Counted from the stretch's first letter, positions 18,853-29,524 are shown. The stretch is DNA of 64,000 bases from Fidelibacterota bacterium (GCA_947476625.1 CANJRA010000007.1:1-64000); one strand, 5' to 3'. The notes: a model not told the origin generated them from the letters alone. A program made the numbers and translations.

Positions 18853-19617
18853 TTAAAAACTATCCTTCCGCTTCCGCACTTCCGCAAAGACATCCACCGG
18901 ATCGCGTCCAGTCATGCCGATGGCTGCGGCTAGTTCTGGAGCATCGGCGCGCAGGAATGGATTGGCGGCGCACTCTTCGCCCAGCGTTGAGGGCACCGAG
19001 AATTTTCCCACCGACCGTAGCGCGCGTACTTCTGCTTCACGCTTTCTTAGCGCGGCATTGTTCGGGTCCACTGAGACCGCGAAACGCAGGTTGCTCTCGG
19101 TATATTCGTGCGCGCAGTAAACCTGGGTTTGCGGCGGCAAGGCGCGGAGCCGCGACAGGCTCGTCCACATCTGTTGCGGCGTGCCTTCAAACAGTCTTCC
19201 GCAGCCGATTGAAAATAATGTGTCGCCCGAGAACAGCGCCGCCGAGCCTTTGAACCAGTAAGCGATGTGGCCTCTGGTATGGCCGGGCACGAAGAACACC
19301 GTCGCTTGCGCCTTGCCGAAGTCGTACGTGTCGCCGTCCTTCACCTGCACGTCTATGCCCGGAATGCGCTCGAAGTCGTGGGCGGGCCCGACGATGGTGC
19401 AGCCGGTGGCATTCTTGATGTCGATGTTGCCGCCGACATGGTCGTCGTGATGGTGGGTGTTGAGGATGTGGGTGATTTTCCAGTCCAGGCGCAGCGCCAA
19501 ATCCAAAACCGGCGCGGCCATGGGGGGGTCGACCACCGCAACGCAACCGCTGACCGGTTCGCGCATCAGGTAGATGAAGTTATCCTTTAGAACCGGGATT
19601 TGATGAATCTGTAACAT
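18853..19617 (-). CDS. gloB: Hydroxyacylglutathione hydrolase (glyoxalase II)
   Basis: Start at 19617 gives 254 residues beginning MLQIHQIPVLKDNFIYLMRE, the standard GloB opening. The binuclear metal site motif THHHDDHVGG is intact, followed by GHTRGHIAYW, FSGDTLFSIGCGRLFEG and CAHEYTESNLRFA. The C-terminal helices carry the glutathione-binding region (LRKREAEV, ANPFLR). It hydrolyses S-lactoylglutathione to lactate and glutathione in the cytoplasm, completing methylglyoxal detoxification. Length is typical. Confidence 0.96.
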   Translation of the reverse strand: MLQIHQIPVLKDNFIYLMREPVSGCVAVVDPPMAAPVLDLALRLDWKITHILNTHHHDDHVGGNIDIKNATGCTIVGPAHDFERIPGIDVQVKDGDTYDFGKAQATVFFVPGHTRGHIAYWFKGSAALFSGDTLFSIGCGRLFEGTPQQMWTSLSRLRALPPQTQVYCAHEYTESNLRFAVSVDPNNAALRKREAEVRALRSVGKFSVPSTLGEECAANPFLRADAPELAAAIGMTGRDPVDVFAEVRKRKDSF

Positions 19618-19852
19618 GCTTTTTTGCCCTGCCTCGTGTTGCCCCACTTCGCTGCCGCATGGGGGCCATATTCCAGCCTTAAGAATAGACCTGTGGAAGC
19701 CCTGCCACAACAAAACGGAATCAACCCAGTAGGGGCAACCAAAGGCAGCGCCTACACGTAGTATGTGGTATGTGACACCTCAAGGTGGAGGTCTCATAGG
19801 GGCCGGGGAAAAGTAGTGGGAGCTACATGACGTGCGGTGTTTCGTTTCAGCG

Positions 19853-20950
19853 ATGAAATGGGTTTCTAGCGCCGCCACCCGTCTGAATCTGACGCTTCTG
19901 ATCGCGATACTGGTGTGTTCGGTCGCATACGCTCAAGAAACCCGCGTCATCCGCATCGGCGCAGGGCCCACCGGCATCACCGACTTCCCCTTCGGAGGCC
20001 TGATTGCGAATGCCATTTCCAACCCGCCGGGCTCGCGCGACTGCGATCGCGGCGGTAACTGCGGCGTGCCCGGCCTCATCGCCGTGGCGCAAACCACCGC
20101 CGACGTCACCGACAACCTGCGGGCCATCGCGCGCGGCGATGTCGAGATGGGTCTGGCGCAGGCCGACATTGTTGCCTGGGCCTCTCAGGGCACCGCGGCC
20201 TTCGCCGATCAGGAGCCGCTCTCCAACTTGCGCATTCTGGCGCGCCTTTACCCCGAGAACGTGCACCTCATCGTTCGCAAGGACTCTCCAATCAAGTCTG
20301 TTGCGGATTTGAAAGGCAAAAAAATTGCCACAGGCCCTGAAGGTTCGGGCACCGATGCCACCGCCAAAGTGATTCTGTCGGCCTACGGCATGAAGCGCAC
20401 GGCCGTGCAGTTCAAGTATATGGCGTTCTCCGCTCTCGCCGACGCTTTTGCCAAAGGCACCATCGATGCAGCTTTTATCGTCAGTGGCGCGCCGACCTTG
20501 GCTGTCGAGGATGTCGCCGCACGCACGCCGATCAAACTCGTGCCGATCTCCGGTCCCGCCGCCGAGAAATTGACGCAGGCCTTTCCGTTCTACAGCCTCG
20601 GCGTGATTCCCGCGGGCACTTACACCGGTCAGGTGCCGGTTGAGACACTGGATGTCAGCGCCGTATTAGTCAGCCGCGACACGATGGACCCGGAGCTGGC
20701 TTACGGCATTGTGCGCGCCATCTGGCACGAGCGGAATATTCCACTGTTCCAGGCGGGCCATCCGCGGGGCAAGCTCATGGATAAGAGTCAGGCTGCACGC
20801 GCGCTCGGCATCCCTATTCAAACCGGCGCCGACCGTTATTATGTGCAGAACGGCTTGATGGATCCCGCCGCCATCGTTCCGCCGCCGGCAAAACCTGTCA
20901 AACCACCGGCCAAGGCAGAGCGCCCTACGCTTCGTCCCAACCGGTCTTAA
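19853..20950 (+). CDS. TAXI-family TRAP transporter solute-binding protein
   Basis: ATG at 19853 gives 365 residues with a signal peptide (TLLIAILVCSVAYAQ). The mature protein starts TRVIRIGAGPTGITDFPFGG, the periplasmic TAXI receptor pattern, with DLKGKKIATGPEGSGTDATA in the ligand-binding region and a basic Pro-rich tail. TAXI receptors deliver organic acids or amino acids to a fused TRAP permease. No permease gene is adjacent, so it is an orphan receptor here. A Cys pair in SRDCDRGGNCGVPG is notable and may form a disulfide. Confidence 0.88.
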   Translation: MKWVSSAATRLNLTLLIAILVCSVAYAQETRVIRIGAGPTGITDFPFGGLIANAISNPPGSRDCDRGGNCGVPGLIAVAQTTADVTDNLRAIARGDVEMGLAQADIVAWASQGTAAFADQEPLSNLRILARLYPENVHLIVRKDSPIKSVADLKGKKIATGPEGSGTDATAKVILSAYGMKRTAVQFKYMAFSALADAFAKGTIDAAFIVSGAPTLAVEDVAARTPIKLVPISGPAAEKLTQAFPFYSLGVIPAGTYTGQVPVETLDVSAVLVSRDTMDPELAYGIVRAIWHERNIPLFQAGHPRGKLMDKSQAARALGIPIQTGADRYYVQNGLMDPAAIVPPPAKPVKPPAKAERPTLRPNRS

Positions 20951-20966
20951 TCGAGAGCACCTGCGC

Positions 20967-22364
20967 TTGACCGTACCGCCGCTCAACTTGCTCGTAGAGT
21001 CCGCTTCTGCGGCTATTCCCATCAGCGCCGTCACGGCCGAGCAATTTGATTCTTGGCTAGCCGGGCAATCGCCGCGCGTGCAAACGTGGCTCGCCAGCGT
21101 CAACTTCAAAGCCGACGCTGGCAGCTTCGCCACGATCGCCGGTGATGACGGCGCATTGTCCGCCGTGATTTTGGGGTTGGGACGCGGCGATGATCCGTGG
21201 GCCACAGGTGGTTTGGCCAAGGCGCTCCCGAAAGGCCTCTATCGTTTTGCGTCCACACACGGCGCATCTGCGGATTTTTCCACCACCGCGGCATTGGCCT
21301 GGGCTTTGGGTGGCTACAGCTTCAACCGCTATAAAAGCGAACCGGCCTCGCAGCGTGCCACGCTGGTATGGCCCGAGGGCTGCGACCGCGCCTATGTCGA
21401 ATACGCGGTCACCGCCGCCACGCTCAGCCGCGATCTCATTAATACGCCTGCTGCCGACATGTTGCCCGATGCGTTGGAACAGACCGCGCGCGACCTCGCA
21501 GCGGGTCACGGGGCGGCCATTAGCGTCATCACCGGCGATGATTTGCTCGCGAAAAACTATCCGATGATTCATGCCGTCGGCCGCGCCAGCACGGTTGCGC
21601 CGCGTTTGATTGACTTTACCTGGGGCGAAGCGTCCGCGCCGAAACTCACGCTCGTCGGCAAGGGTGTGTGCTTCGATACCGGCGGGCTCGATCTCAAATC
21701 CGCCAGCGGCATGGCGCTGATGAAAAAGGACATGGGCGGCGCGGCCACGCTGCTTGGTCTTGCGCACATGATCATGGCGGCCAAGCTGCCGGTGCGCCTG
21801 CGCGTGCTCGTGCCCGCTGTCGAGAATGCGGTGGCGGGCAACGCCTTCCGTCCCGGCGATGTGCTTCAAACCCGCAAGGGCATCACCGTTGAAATCGGCA
21901 ATACCGACGCCGAAGGCCGCCTGGTGCTGGGCGACGCGCTGACCGAAGCCATGGCGGAGAAGCCCGCATTGGTGATCGATTGCGCCACGCTGACCGGTGC
22001 TTGCCGCGTCGCGCTCGGCCCCGATCTGCCGGGCCTCTTTGTCGAGGACGACGCTCTGGCCGCCGATCTGCTGGCAGCGGCGAAAGCGGTCCACGATCCG
22101 CTCTGGCGTCTCCCGCTCTATGCACCGTATCGCAAGATGATCGATAGCAAAGTCGCCGACATCAATAATGCAGGCGAGGGCGGTTTCGCAGGCGCCATCA
22201 CCGCGGCGCTGTTCTTGAAAGAATTCACCGTGCCGGGCGTGCCTTGGGTGCATATCGACAGTTACGCGTGGAACGCCTCCGACCGTCCGGGCCGCCCCGC
22301 TGGCGGCGAGGCGTTGTCGCAACGTGCGCTGTTTGCGCTGATTAAGACCCGGTTCGCGCGCTGA
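20967..22364 (+). CDS. Leucyl aminopeptidase (M17)
   Basis: A 465-residue cytosolic metallo-aminopeptidase starting at TTG 20967, just after the TAXI receptor. The two-metal site is clear: GKGVCFDTGGLDLKSASGM, MKKDMGGAATLLGLAHM and NTDAEGRLVLGDALTEAM, the strictly conserved M17 signature. The N-terminal domain is shorter and divergent compared with PepA, as in PepB-like alphaproteobacterial enzymes. It removes N-terminal residues from peptides. The rare TTG start is supported by the lack of another start near the conserved region. Confidence 0.93.
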   Translation: MTVPPLNLLVESASAAIPISAVTAEQFDSWLAGQSPRVQTWLASVNFKADAGSFATIAGDDGALSAVILGLGRGDDPWATGGLAKALPKGLYRFASTHGASADFSTTAALAWALGGYSFNRYKSEPASQRATLVWPEGCDRAYVEYAVTAATLSRDLINTPAADMLPDALEQTARDLAAGHGAAISVITGDDLLAKNYPMIHAVGRASTVAPRLIDFTWGEASAPKLTLVGKGVCFDTGGLDLKSASGMALMKKDMGGAATLLGLAHMIMAAKLPVRLRVLVPAVENAVAGNAFRPGDVLQTRKGITVEIGNTDAEGRLVLGDALTEAMAEKPALVIDCATLTGACRVALGPDLPGLFVEDDALAADLLAAAKAVHDPLWRLPLYAPYRKMIDSKVADINNAGEGGFAGAITAALFLKEFTVPGVPWVHIDSYAWNASDRPGRPAGGEALSQRALFALIKTRFAR

Positions 22365-22368
22365 TTGG

Positions 22369-24300
22369 CTATCTCTTAGCCTTCAAAATCTGCTCCAGCC
22401 GGTCAGGCGTACCCTCAATGCGTTCAAGGTGCGGATATCGCAGGCCCTCATAGTACTCGAAGCGCACAGTGCGATACCGGGCGCCGTCCTTGACGATCAA
22501 TTCGATTGGTCTGCGGTTCTTTTGCGCGTCCTTAATGGCGTCTTTGATGCGATCGCCGTCGTAAGCCATGCCGTCGACCGCGACGATTTGCGTGCCGGGC
22601 GTCAGCTGCTGCTTGAAGGCAGGGCCCTCCCACAGAACTTCGTCCAACTTTCCTTCTTTGCCGATGTTCATGCCCAGCGCGTAGGTCAGATCGACGCCGC
22701 GCGCGCCGTCTCCGGCCTTCGCGGATTCGGTGGGCGTGTCCTTGTAGACCAGCTTGTATCCAGCGCGCGTCAGGCCGTCGAGTGGTCCGCCCGGACCGTG
22801 GGTATCTAAATGCTTACGCAGGAAACTGGCCCAGTCATAGGGCTGCACGGCATTCAGCGCCGTAACGACGTCGTCAAACGTATAGGTCGCCGGCACATGG
22901 CTGCCGTCGTTGATGCTGAAGAAACTGCCGGCAAAATCGTCCAGAGATTTTTTGCCCTTGGACAGCTCGCGGATCAATGTGTCGGCGTCGAGCCACAAAA
23001 GTGCGCCTTCGCTGTAGTAGTCCTCGCCGCGCTGCCAGCTGCGCCATGTGGTGCCGCGGCGCATAATCGTCAGCGGATCGTTAGTGGCGTCTTGCAGGTT
23101 TTTCCAGGCGCGGCCCGGCCGAACGTCGAAATAAGCGGCGGTGCTTGCCAGTTCGTCGCGTGCCTGCTGCGGTGTCAGCAGACCTGAACGCGCCGCAAGC
23201 ACATTGCCCCAATATTGCGTCTGGCCTTCATAAACCCACAGTAGACTGTCGCGCATGGGCACATTGTAATTCGGCGTCCACAAATCCGCGGGGCGTCGGA
23301 ACTTGCCGTTCCACGAGTGGGTATATTCGTGCGGCAGCAAGTCGCGCTGCCCGGTATTTTTCTCCCAGTCGGTGAAGTAGCCGCTGGAAACACCATTCTC
23401 GCTCGATTGATGATGTTCCAGGCCATTGCCGCTCATGCGATCACTCAACGAGAAAAGGAATTCGTAGTGGTCGTAATGCGCCGACTTGAACAGCTTGACG
23501 GCCTCGCGCACCATATTTTTATGCGCTTCCAATTGCTCCGGTTTGATCTCCAGATACTTCGGTGCGTCGGCGATAATGTTGAGGAACACGCTTCGGCCGC
23601 CCGGCGGAGTCAGATCGATGCGTTTGAAATGAAGTCCTGCAAACAGCGGGGAGTCCAATAACTCTTCCACCGTCGTTGGCTTAAAGGTCAAGACGTTGGC
23701 ATTGCTCGACGCAACCTGCAGGGCAGTGGCCGCCTGCCAGCCTTCGGGCAGTTTGATGCTCGCCTCGATAGGAATTTGGCGCGCATAGTATCCCGCTGGG
23801 TACAATGTCACGGTATTCCACGCCAAGCTCAGCATCTCTTGCGTCATGGCGACACGGCCGCCGCCGCCTTCGACGCCGGTCACAAATTGATATTCTGCTT
23901 CTAACGCGGTCACGCCCGCCGGTACGTCGACATGAAATCCAAAAGGTTCAATAGGATCGCGGGTCCACTCCACGCGCTGTCCATTACCGGTAATGATCAA
24001 GCCCGCCATAGAATCGACCCGGCCGACCGGCGAGTGATGGCCGGGAATCCATTTTGGGTACAGCAATGTCGCGCGCTCGCCGCCGCGCACGGGAATGATG
24101 GCCCGTATGCGGTAGATATGGCGCTGGGTATCCGTGGCGTCGACGTCCAGACGCAGGGTGCCGATGTAGGGCACATCGCGCGGCGCGGGGATTTCGGCGG
24201 GCAGGGGGGCCGGCTGCGGCAGAGGCTGCGCATACGACGGAGTGCTGAGCAGTAAAAGACAAACGGCAACAAACAGGCGCGGCACGCGAACGCTGGTCAT
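22369..24300 (-). CDS. M61-family metallopeptidase with PDZ domain
   Basis: Start at 24300 gives 643 residues with a signal peptide (LFVAVCLLLLSTPSYAQ). The N-terminal beta domain (residues about 40-230) leads to the catalytic domain with the zinc motif LLPHEYTHSWNGKFRRP and downstream EGQTQYWGNVLAAR, the glycyl aminopeptidase pattern. A C-terminal PDZ-like domain is seen near residues 520-610 (TPGTQIVAVDGMAYDGDRI). Exported, so it acts in the periplasm on peptides. It is divergent from the UppP-like gene. Confidence 0.93.
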   Translation of the reverse strand: MTSVRVPRLFVAVCLLLLSTPSYAQPLPQPAPLPAEIPAPRDVPYIGTLRLDVDATDTQRHIYRIRAIIPVRGGERATLLYPKWIPGHHSPVGRVDSMAGLIITGNGQRVEWTRDPIEPFGFHVDVPAGVTALEAEYQFVTGVEGGGGRVAMTQEMLSLAWNTVTLYPAGYYARQIPIEASIKLPEGWQAATALQVASSNANVLTFKPTTVEELLDSPLFAGLHFKRIDLTPPGGRSVFLNIIADAPKYLEIKPEQLEAHKNMVREAVKLFKSAHYDHYEFLFSLSDRMSGNGLEHHQSSENGVSSGYFTDWEKNTGQRDLLPHEYTHSWNGKFRRPADLWTPNYNVPMRDSLLWVYEGQTQYWGNVLAARSGLLTPQQARDELASTAAYFDVRPGRAWKNLQDATNDPLTIMRRGTTWRSWQRGEDYYSEGALLWLDADTLIRELSKGKKSLDDFAGSFFSINDGSHVPATYTFDDVVTALNAVQPYDWASFLRKHLDTHGPGGPLDGLTRAGYKLVYKDTPTESAKAGDGARGVDLTYALGMNIGKEGKLDEVLWEGPAFKQQLTPGTQIVAVDGMAYDGDRIKDAIKDAQKNRRPIELIVKDGARYRTVRFEYYEGLRYPHLERIEGTPDRLEQILKAKR

Positions 24301-24425
24301 GGCAAATCCCCCCCCCTCAATGCGACGACAGTATATTCGGCCAGGATACGCCTCTTGGGAAAGCGCTTTAGCCGGATTGTCGCTAGTGTTATAACACCAC
24401 CCGGTACAAGGGGTAGGCGAGCCCG

Positions 24426-25229
24426 GTGGAGCTAACACAATTAATCGTACTCGCGGTGGTGCAGACCGTGAGCGAAATATTTCCGCTCGGTGCGGCGGGG
24501 CACACCGCTCTCATGTCTTTTTTTCTCGACTGGCCGGTTACCGGCGCCGGTCTCGCAGTTCCGCTGCGCCTCGGATTGCTGCTCGCGATTCTGATTTATT
24601 TCTGGCGCGACGTTGTCGACATGATCTCCGGCCTCATGCGCGCCGCCAAGGGTAAACGCAACCCCGATGCGCGCCTCGCCATTCAAATTGCCGTCGCGAC
24701 GATCCCGACGTTGGGTCTCGGCTTTGCTTTCGAACACTATGTCGCGGGCGATTGGCAGACCGATCACGTGATGGGCCGGTGCATTGTCGTAGGTGCGGTG
24801 CTGCTGTTTTTCTTCGATCGCATGAGCATGACCGTCAAGCGCCTCGAGCACGCCACCTTCGCCGACACCATCGTCATCAGTTTGTGTCAGGTCATTGCGT
24901 TGATCCCTGGGGTCGGCGCTGCCGCGATTTCCGTCATCATGGCGCGCATGCTGGGCTACGAGCGCCAAGCCGCTGCACGGCTTTCATTCTTTCTGATGGC
25001 GCCGGTTCTGGCCGCCGTCGCCGTGCGTGATGCCTATCTGCGTTACATCGCCGATGGCACCACTTTTACCCGCAGCGACACCATAACGACGGCCACATGC
25101 TTGGCCGCCGGGCTCATCGCACTCGCCATCCTGATGGGATGGCTGCGGCGCTCGACCTTCCTCCCCTTCGTTATCTACCGCGCGCTTTTGGGCATCGCGG
25201 TTTTGGCGTGGGCCTACAACGCGCTTTAA
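24426..25229 (+). CDS. UppP/BacA-like membrane protein lacking catalytic residues
   Basis: A 267-residue polytopic protein, GTG start, with the size and helix pattern of undecaprenyl-diphosphatase UppP. The two signature regions are recognisable but altered. The first reads VVQTVSEIFPLGAAGHTALM where active enzymes have E-G-x-T-E-F-L-P-x-S-S-x-G-H; one Glu and the Ser pair are lost. The second reads IPGVGAAAISVIMARMLG where active enzymes have PG-x-SRSG; the catalytic Arg and Ser are lost. It therefore probably does not hydrolyse undecaprenyl diphosphate and may be a lipid-binding or transport relative. The gene appears intact, so the change looks selected rather than decayed. Confidence 0.8.
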   Translation: MELTQLIVLAVVQTVSEIFPLGAAGHTALMSFFLDWPVTGAGLAVPLRLGLLLAILIYFWRDVVDMISGLMRAAKGKRNPDARLAIQIAVATIPTLGLGFAFEHYVAGDWQTDHVMGRCIVVGAVLLFFFDRMSMTVKRLEHATFADTIVISLCQVIALIPGVGAAAISVIMARMLGYERQAAARLSFFLMAPVLAAVAVRDAYLRYIADGTTFTRSDTITTATCLAAGLIALAILMGWLRRSTFLPFVIYRALLGIAVLAWAYNAL

Positions 25230-25314
25230 GCGCAGCGTCATCAAGAGGTCATTGCCTCGCGCCCCGAAATGCCTGTATTGCCTTAGCCCCACCGTTACGG
25301 CGTGAAAAATCCCT

Positions 25315-25893
25315 ATGCTCAGAAAACTCTACGACTGGACGTTAAATCTAGCCGCGCGTCCAAATGCGTTGCGCGCGCTCGGCCTTGTCTCATTCACCGA
25401 AAGCTCTTTCTTTCCGATACCGCCCGATGTGGTTCTTATTCCCATGGTGCTGGCTCGCCGTGACCGCGCGTGGCTCATTGCCGGTGTGTGTACGACTGCC
25501 TCTGTTCTCGGAGGCATGCTGGGCTACGCCATAGGTCTTTATCTTTTCGACACCATTGGTGCTTGGGTCATCAACCTCTACGGCTTGCAAGACAAAGTCG
25601 CGCAGTTCCAAAGCTTTTATGACGAATACGGTCTTGTGGTCATTCTGGTGAAGGGTCTCCTGCCGATCCCATTCAAGCTCGTGACCATTGTTAGCGGTGC
25701 TATGCATTTCGACGTGCCAACCTTCATCGGTGCATGCCTTGTCACGCGAGGCTTCCGCTTTTTTGCAGTGGCTGCATTGTTGAAGACTTACGGCGCGCCT
25801 ATACAAGCTTTTATTGAAAAGCGTTTAACTTTGGTGTTTCTGCTGTTTCTCGCGCTGCTCATCGGCGGGTTTGCCGCGCTCAAGTTTCTCTAA
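25315..25893 (+). CDS. YqaA-family (DedA/VTT-like) membrane protein
   Basis: A 192-residue inner-membrane protein of the SNARE-associated/DedA superfamily. It shows [20 protein letters not shown] near the N-terminus (the conserved E and F/P-rich re-entrant loop) and [19 protein letters not shown] in the second re-entrant loop, matching the short YqaA branch. DedA relatives act in polyprenyl-phosphate or phospholipid recycling and membrane homeostasis. The gene ends in a four-base convergent overlap with the ybdD-like gene. Its position just after the UppP-like gene may reflect a shared lipid-carrier theme. Confidence 0.9.
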   Translation: MLRKLYDWTLNLAARPNALRALGLVSFTESSFFPIPPDVVLIPMVLARRDRAWLIAGVCTTASVLGGMLGYAIGLYLFDTIGAWVINLYGLQDKVAQFQSFYDEYGLVVILVKGLLPIPFKLVTIVSGAMHFDVPTFIGACLVTRGFRFFAVAALLKTYGAPIQAFIEKRLTLVFLLFLALLIGGFAALKFL

Positions 25894-26108
25894 CAGCAGC
25901 GCGACATGCCGCGCCCGTAGCGCGCTTCCTGACGTTCGCGGAAAAACCGCTCATAGCTTGGCACGGCCTGGTCCGGATGCTTCATCTTTACGTGCGCGAC
26001 ATAGGCATCGTAGTCCGGCAGCCCGCACATCAACTGCGCGGTTTGTTTCGCGCGATTGAACAGCATTGCCAGAACACTGTGCGACGTTTCGTTTTTCAGA
26101 TCGTTCAT
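25890..26108 (-). CDS. YbdD/YjiX-family protein (CstA partner)
   Basis: A 72-residue protein with the family pattern [38 protein letters not shown] and a basic Cys-containing tail. YbdD-like proteins are always near cstA and are needed for pyruvate or peptide uptake by CstA-type transporters in enterobacteria. Its ATG overlaps the cstA stop by four bases, so the two are translationally coupled. Confidence 0.92.
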   Translation of the reverse strand: MNDLKNETSHSVLAMLFNRAKQTAQLMCGLPDYDAYVAHVKMKHPDQAVPSYERFFRERQEARYGRGMSRCC

Positions 26109-28138
26109 GCGCGCGCGACCTCAGCCGTCGCAAGGCCGCTGTGGGCGCGCAGCGCCGTGCGCAAACCGAAACCCGCCACCGCAATCACAACAACGGCAAA
26201 CAGCGCGCACAATGCCGCGTCGATCTGGTCATTAAAAATCAGCCGTTGCATCTGTTCGAGGGATTTGGCCGGCGCCATCACGCGCTCTTCCGCTACGGCT
26301 TTCGCCAGCATCTGGGCGTGTGCCAGGAAACCAATGGCGGGGTCCGCGTGCCAAATCTTTTGCGCGGCGGCAGTCAGCGTGCAAATCAGCAGCCACACCA
26401 GCGGTGCCAGAGTGACCAAGACGTAGCGCGCCTTGCCGGTCTTGACCAACAGAACGGTGGCGAGCGTCAACGCAATCGCCGCCAGCATCTGATTGGAAAT
26501 CCCAAACAGCGGCCACAATGTGTTGATCCCGCCGAACGGATCGACCACGCCCTGATAGAGAAACCATCCCCAGCCCGCGACACATAAGCCGGTCGCCAGA
26601 ATGTTTCCGACCAGCGATGTCGTGCGGCCGAGCGGTGCCGAGATGCTGCCCAGCACATCCTGAATCATGAACCGCGCCACACGCGTGCCCGCATCCAGCG
26701 TCGTTAGAATGAATAGTGCTTCAAATAGAATCGCGAAGTGATACCAAAACGCCATCAGCGCGTTGCCGCCGATGAAGTCGGCCAGGATTTGCGCTATGCC
26801 GACCGCCAAGGTCGGTGCGCCGCCGGTGCGCGACAAAATCGAAGTCTCGCCAACGTCGCGCGCTACCTGCGCCAAAGTATCCGGCGTCACGACAAACCCC
26901 CAGCTTGAGATCGCCGTCGCAGCACTTTCCACATCGACACCAATCGCCGCCGCCGGGCTGTTGAGCGCGAAATAGACGCTCGGGTCCAGCGCGCAAGCCG
27001 CCGTCAACGCCATCACCGCCACGAACGATTCCACAACCATGGCGCCGTACCCCAGCACGCGCGCGTCGGTTTCCTTCTCTATCATCTTCGGCGTTGTACC
27101 CGAGGCGATCAGCGCATGGAAACCCGACACCGCACCGCAAGCAATTGTGATGAACAGGAACGGAAACAGATTGCCCGACCATACCGGCCCGCTGCCGTCG
27201 ATAAACTTTGTTACTGCCGGCATATGAAGCTCCGGCAGCGTAAACACGATGCCGATCGCCAGCAGCGCAATCGTTCCGACTTTCAGAAACGTACTCAAGT
27301 AATCACGCGGCGCCAGCACCAGCCATACCGGTAGCACAGCGGCGACAAAGCCATACACAATCAGCGCCCATGCTAATTGCGGCCCCGTCAGCGTAAACCA
27401 CATCGACCACACCGGATCGGCCGCCACACTTGCCCCGCCGGAGAGCGCTGCGAACAGCAGCACCAATCCGATGACCGAGGCTTCGCCGATCTTTCCCGGC
27501 CTGATGAAACGCATATACACGCCCATCAGCACGGCGATGGGGATCGTCATGGCGACGGTGAATGTGCCCCACGGACTGTTTGCCAGCGCCTTGACCACCA
27601 CCAGCCCCAGCACCGCCAGCAGAATGATCATGATCGCGAGCAAGCCCACCAGCGCGAACGCACCCGCTTCCCGGCCCAGTTCGTCTTTGATCATTTTGCC
27701 CAAGCTGTCGCCGCCCCGGCGCGTCGATAAAACCAGCACGACAAAATCCTGCACGCATCCGGCAAATACCGCGCCCGCGAGAATCCAGATGATGCCGGGC
27801 AAATAGCCCATCTGCGCTGCCAGCACGGGGCCGATCAGCGGGCCTGCGCCGGCGATGGCGGCAAAGTGATGTCCGAACAAAACGAATGTATTGGTGGGAA
27901 CGTAGTCGAGGCCGTCGTTGATGCGTACAGCGGGCGTGGGCCGCGTCGCGTCCAGTTCCAGCACTTTGTCGGCGATGAAACGGCTATAGAAGCGATACCC
28001 CAGGGCAAACACGCAACTGGCGGCAATCACCATCCAGGCTGCGTTCACCGTCTCCCCGCGGCTCAAGGCCAGCACCGCCATGGCGCTTGCGCCCAGCACG
28101 CTCACGCCAGCCCATAGCCCTTTTTGCGCAACGGTCAT
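26105..28138 (-). CDS. cstA: Carbon starvation protein A (CstA) transporter
   Basis: Start at 28138 gives 677 residues. CstA signatures include [60 protein letters not shown], the middle [20 protein letters not shown], and [20 protein letters not shown], with 16-18 membrane helices. CstA is an inner-membrane importer of pyruvate or peptides induced when carbon is scarce. The gene forms an operon with ybdD. No LytS/LytT-type pyruvate sensor lies next to it. Confidence 0.95.
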   Translation of the reverse strand: MTVAQKGLWAGVSVLGASAMAVLALSRGETVNAAWMVIAASCVFALGYRFYSRFIADKVLELDATRPTPAVRINDGLDYVPTNTFVLFGHHFAAIAGAGPLIGPVLAAQMGYLPGIIWILAGAVFAGCVQDFVVLVLSTRRGGDSLGKMIKDELGREAGAFALVGLLAIMIILLAVLGLVVVKALANSPWGTFTVAMTIPIAVLMGVYMRFIRPGKIGEASVIGLVLLFAALSGGASVAADPVWSMWFTLTGPQLAWALIVYGFVAAVLPVWLVLAPRDYLSTFLKVGTIALLAIGIVFTLPELHMPAVTKFIDGSGPVWSGNLFPFLFITIACGAVSGFHALIASGTTPKMIEKETDARVLGYGAMVVESFVAVMALTAACALDPSVYFALNSPAAAIGVDVESAATAISSWGFVVTPDTLAQVARDVGETSILSRTGGAPTLAVGIAQILADFIGGNALMAFWYHFAILFEALFILTTLDAGTRVARFMIQDVLGSISAPLGRTTSLVGNILATGLCVAGWGWFLYQGVVDPFGGINTLWPLFGISNQMLAAIALTLATVLLVKTGKARYVLVTLAPLVWLLICTLTAAAQKIWHADPAIGFLAHAQMLAKAVAEERVMAPAKSLEQMQRLIFNDQIDAALCALFAVVVIAVAGFGLRTALRAHSGLATAEVARA

Positions 28139-28205
28139 GCCGCAATCCTCCCCAATAGTCTCGCGGGCGCAGTCTGCCACGCGCCGCAGGGCGGGAAAAC
28201 CGCCT

Positions 28206-29186
28206 TTAGCGCGCCTGAAGGCGAAGCTTTTTGGTCTGCTGCAGGGGTTTGAAGCGCTTGAGGTAGGTCGGCACAACAACCTCGGCGGTTGTTGGCGAGA
28301 TGCCGAACACCGCGAGGCCGGGTTTGCGGCCCGTGCCGACACTGCCGAGTTTCAGCAGGCGCACCTGGTCGGGCGTCAACAACGGCTTCGGCAGGAACTG
28401 CAGAAACACCGCGGCTACCTGCGCGAACAGATACGGCACCCCGACGATCATGCGGTTGCGCATGGTTTCGCGGTTCACGATGTTGACGATGTCGCGCATG
28501 CTGTACACGCGCGGGCCTACCAGTTCGTAGGTCTTGCCCGCATGGCCTTCGCCGTCCAGCGTTTGCGCCAGGGCTTCGACCACATCGCCGACATAAACCG
28601 GCTGAAACTTTGCGCCGCCGCCCTCGGGCGCATGCGGATTGCTGTTGGTGAAAAACACGATTGCCGGCAGCAGCTGCGCCATGCGGCCGAACATATTGAA
28701 AAAGCCGTCCTCGGTGCCGAACACAACACTCGGGCGCAAAATGGTCGCGCTCGGGAAAGCACTCTGCACTGCCACTTCTCCGGCAGCTTTGCTTTGGGCG
28801 TAGATGGAAGGCGACTCTGCATCAGCGCCCAGCGCCGACATGTGCACTAGGCGTTTCACACCTGCCGCCGCAGCGGCTTTGGCGACGTTGGCCGCGCCGT
28901 CCACATGCATCGCTTGGAACGTCCGGCGGCCGCGCCCATACAGCACGCCCACCAGGTTCACCACCGCGTCCGCGCCGTGAACGGCCGCTGCGACGCACAC
29001 GGGGTCGGTGATCGAGGTCGGCACAATCGATATCTGACCGACGTTGCCCGAAGGCTTCAGGAACGTGGCCATTTCGCCGTCCCGCACCGCCACGCGCACC
29101 CGCCAGCCGCGTGCCGCCAGATGGCGCACAAGGTAGCGTCCGATGAATCCCGATCCGCCGAAAATCGTTACCAGCTTCTCAGTCAT
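28206..29186 (-). CDS. NDUFA9-like NAD(P)-binding epimerase-fold protein
   Basis: A 326-residue extended short-chain dehydrogenase-like protein. The Rossmann motif VTIFGGSGFIGRYLVRHLA is at the N-terminus; VHMSALGADAESPSIYAQSK carries the Ser and YxxxK positions; ILRPSVVFGTEDGFFNMFGR follows. This matches the alphaproteobacterial relatives of mitochondrial complex I subunit NDUFA9, which bind NADPH and associate with or stabilise complex I. The C-terminal region (LPKPLLTPDQVRLLKLG) is also typical. It precedes the tRNA-Leu gene in divergent orientation. Confidence 0.9.
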   Translation of the reverse strand: MTEKLVTIFGGSGFIGRYLVRHLAARGWRVRVAVRDGEMATFLKPSGNVGQISIVPTSITDPVCVAAAVHGADAVVNLVGVLYGRGRRTFQAMHVDGAANVAKAAAAAGVKRLVHMSALGADAESPSIYAQSKAAGEVAVQSAFPSATILRPSVVFGTEDGFFNMFGRMAQLLPAIVFFTNSNPHAPEGGGAKFQPVYVGDVVEALAQTLDGEGHAGKTYELVGPRVYSMRDIVNIVNRETMRNRMIVGVPYLFAQVAAVFLQFLPKPLLTPDQVRLLKLGSVGTGRKPGLAVFGISPTTAEVVVPTYLKRFKPLQQTKKLRLQAR

Positions 29187-29433
29187 TGGCTCAGGCCCCG
29201 TTCAGGATGCAGGCGGTCTTAAAATCCCCTTAAAAGACCGTCCCTTTATGCCCCCATCACTCGCACAAAAACCCCCATACTGGCAACATGTTGGCCGAAC
29301 CGGCTGCGAAGCCGAAATTGCCCCCCTTTTACCGCCAAGGCATTGATGGGCCTTGCATTGACATCCCCCGGCGGGCGCTGTATCCGTCACGCCCTGTTCA
29401 TGGGGGCGTGTTTACCGCACGCCCTCCTTGAGC

Positions 29434-29520
<87 letters not shown>

Positions 29521-29524
29521 TCTT

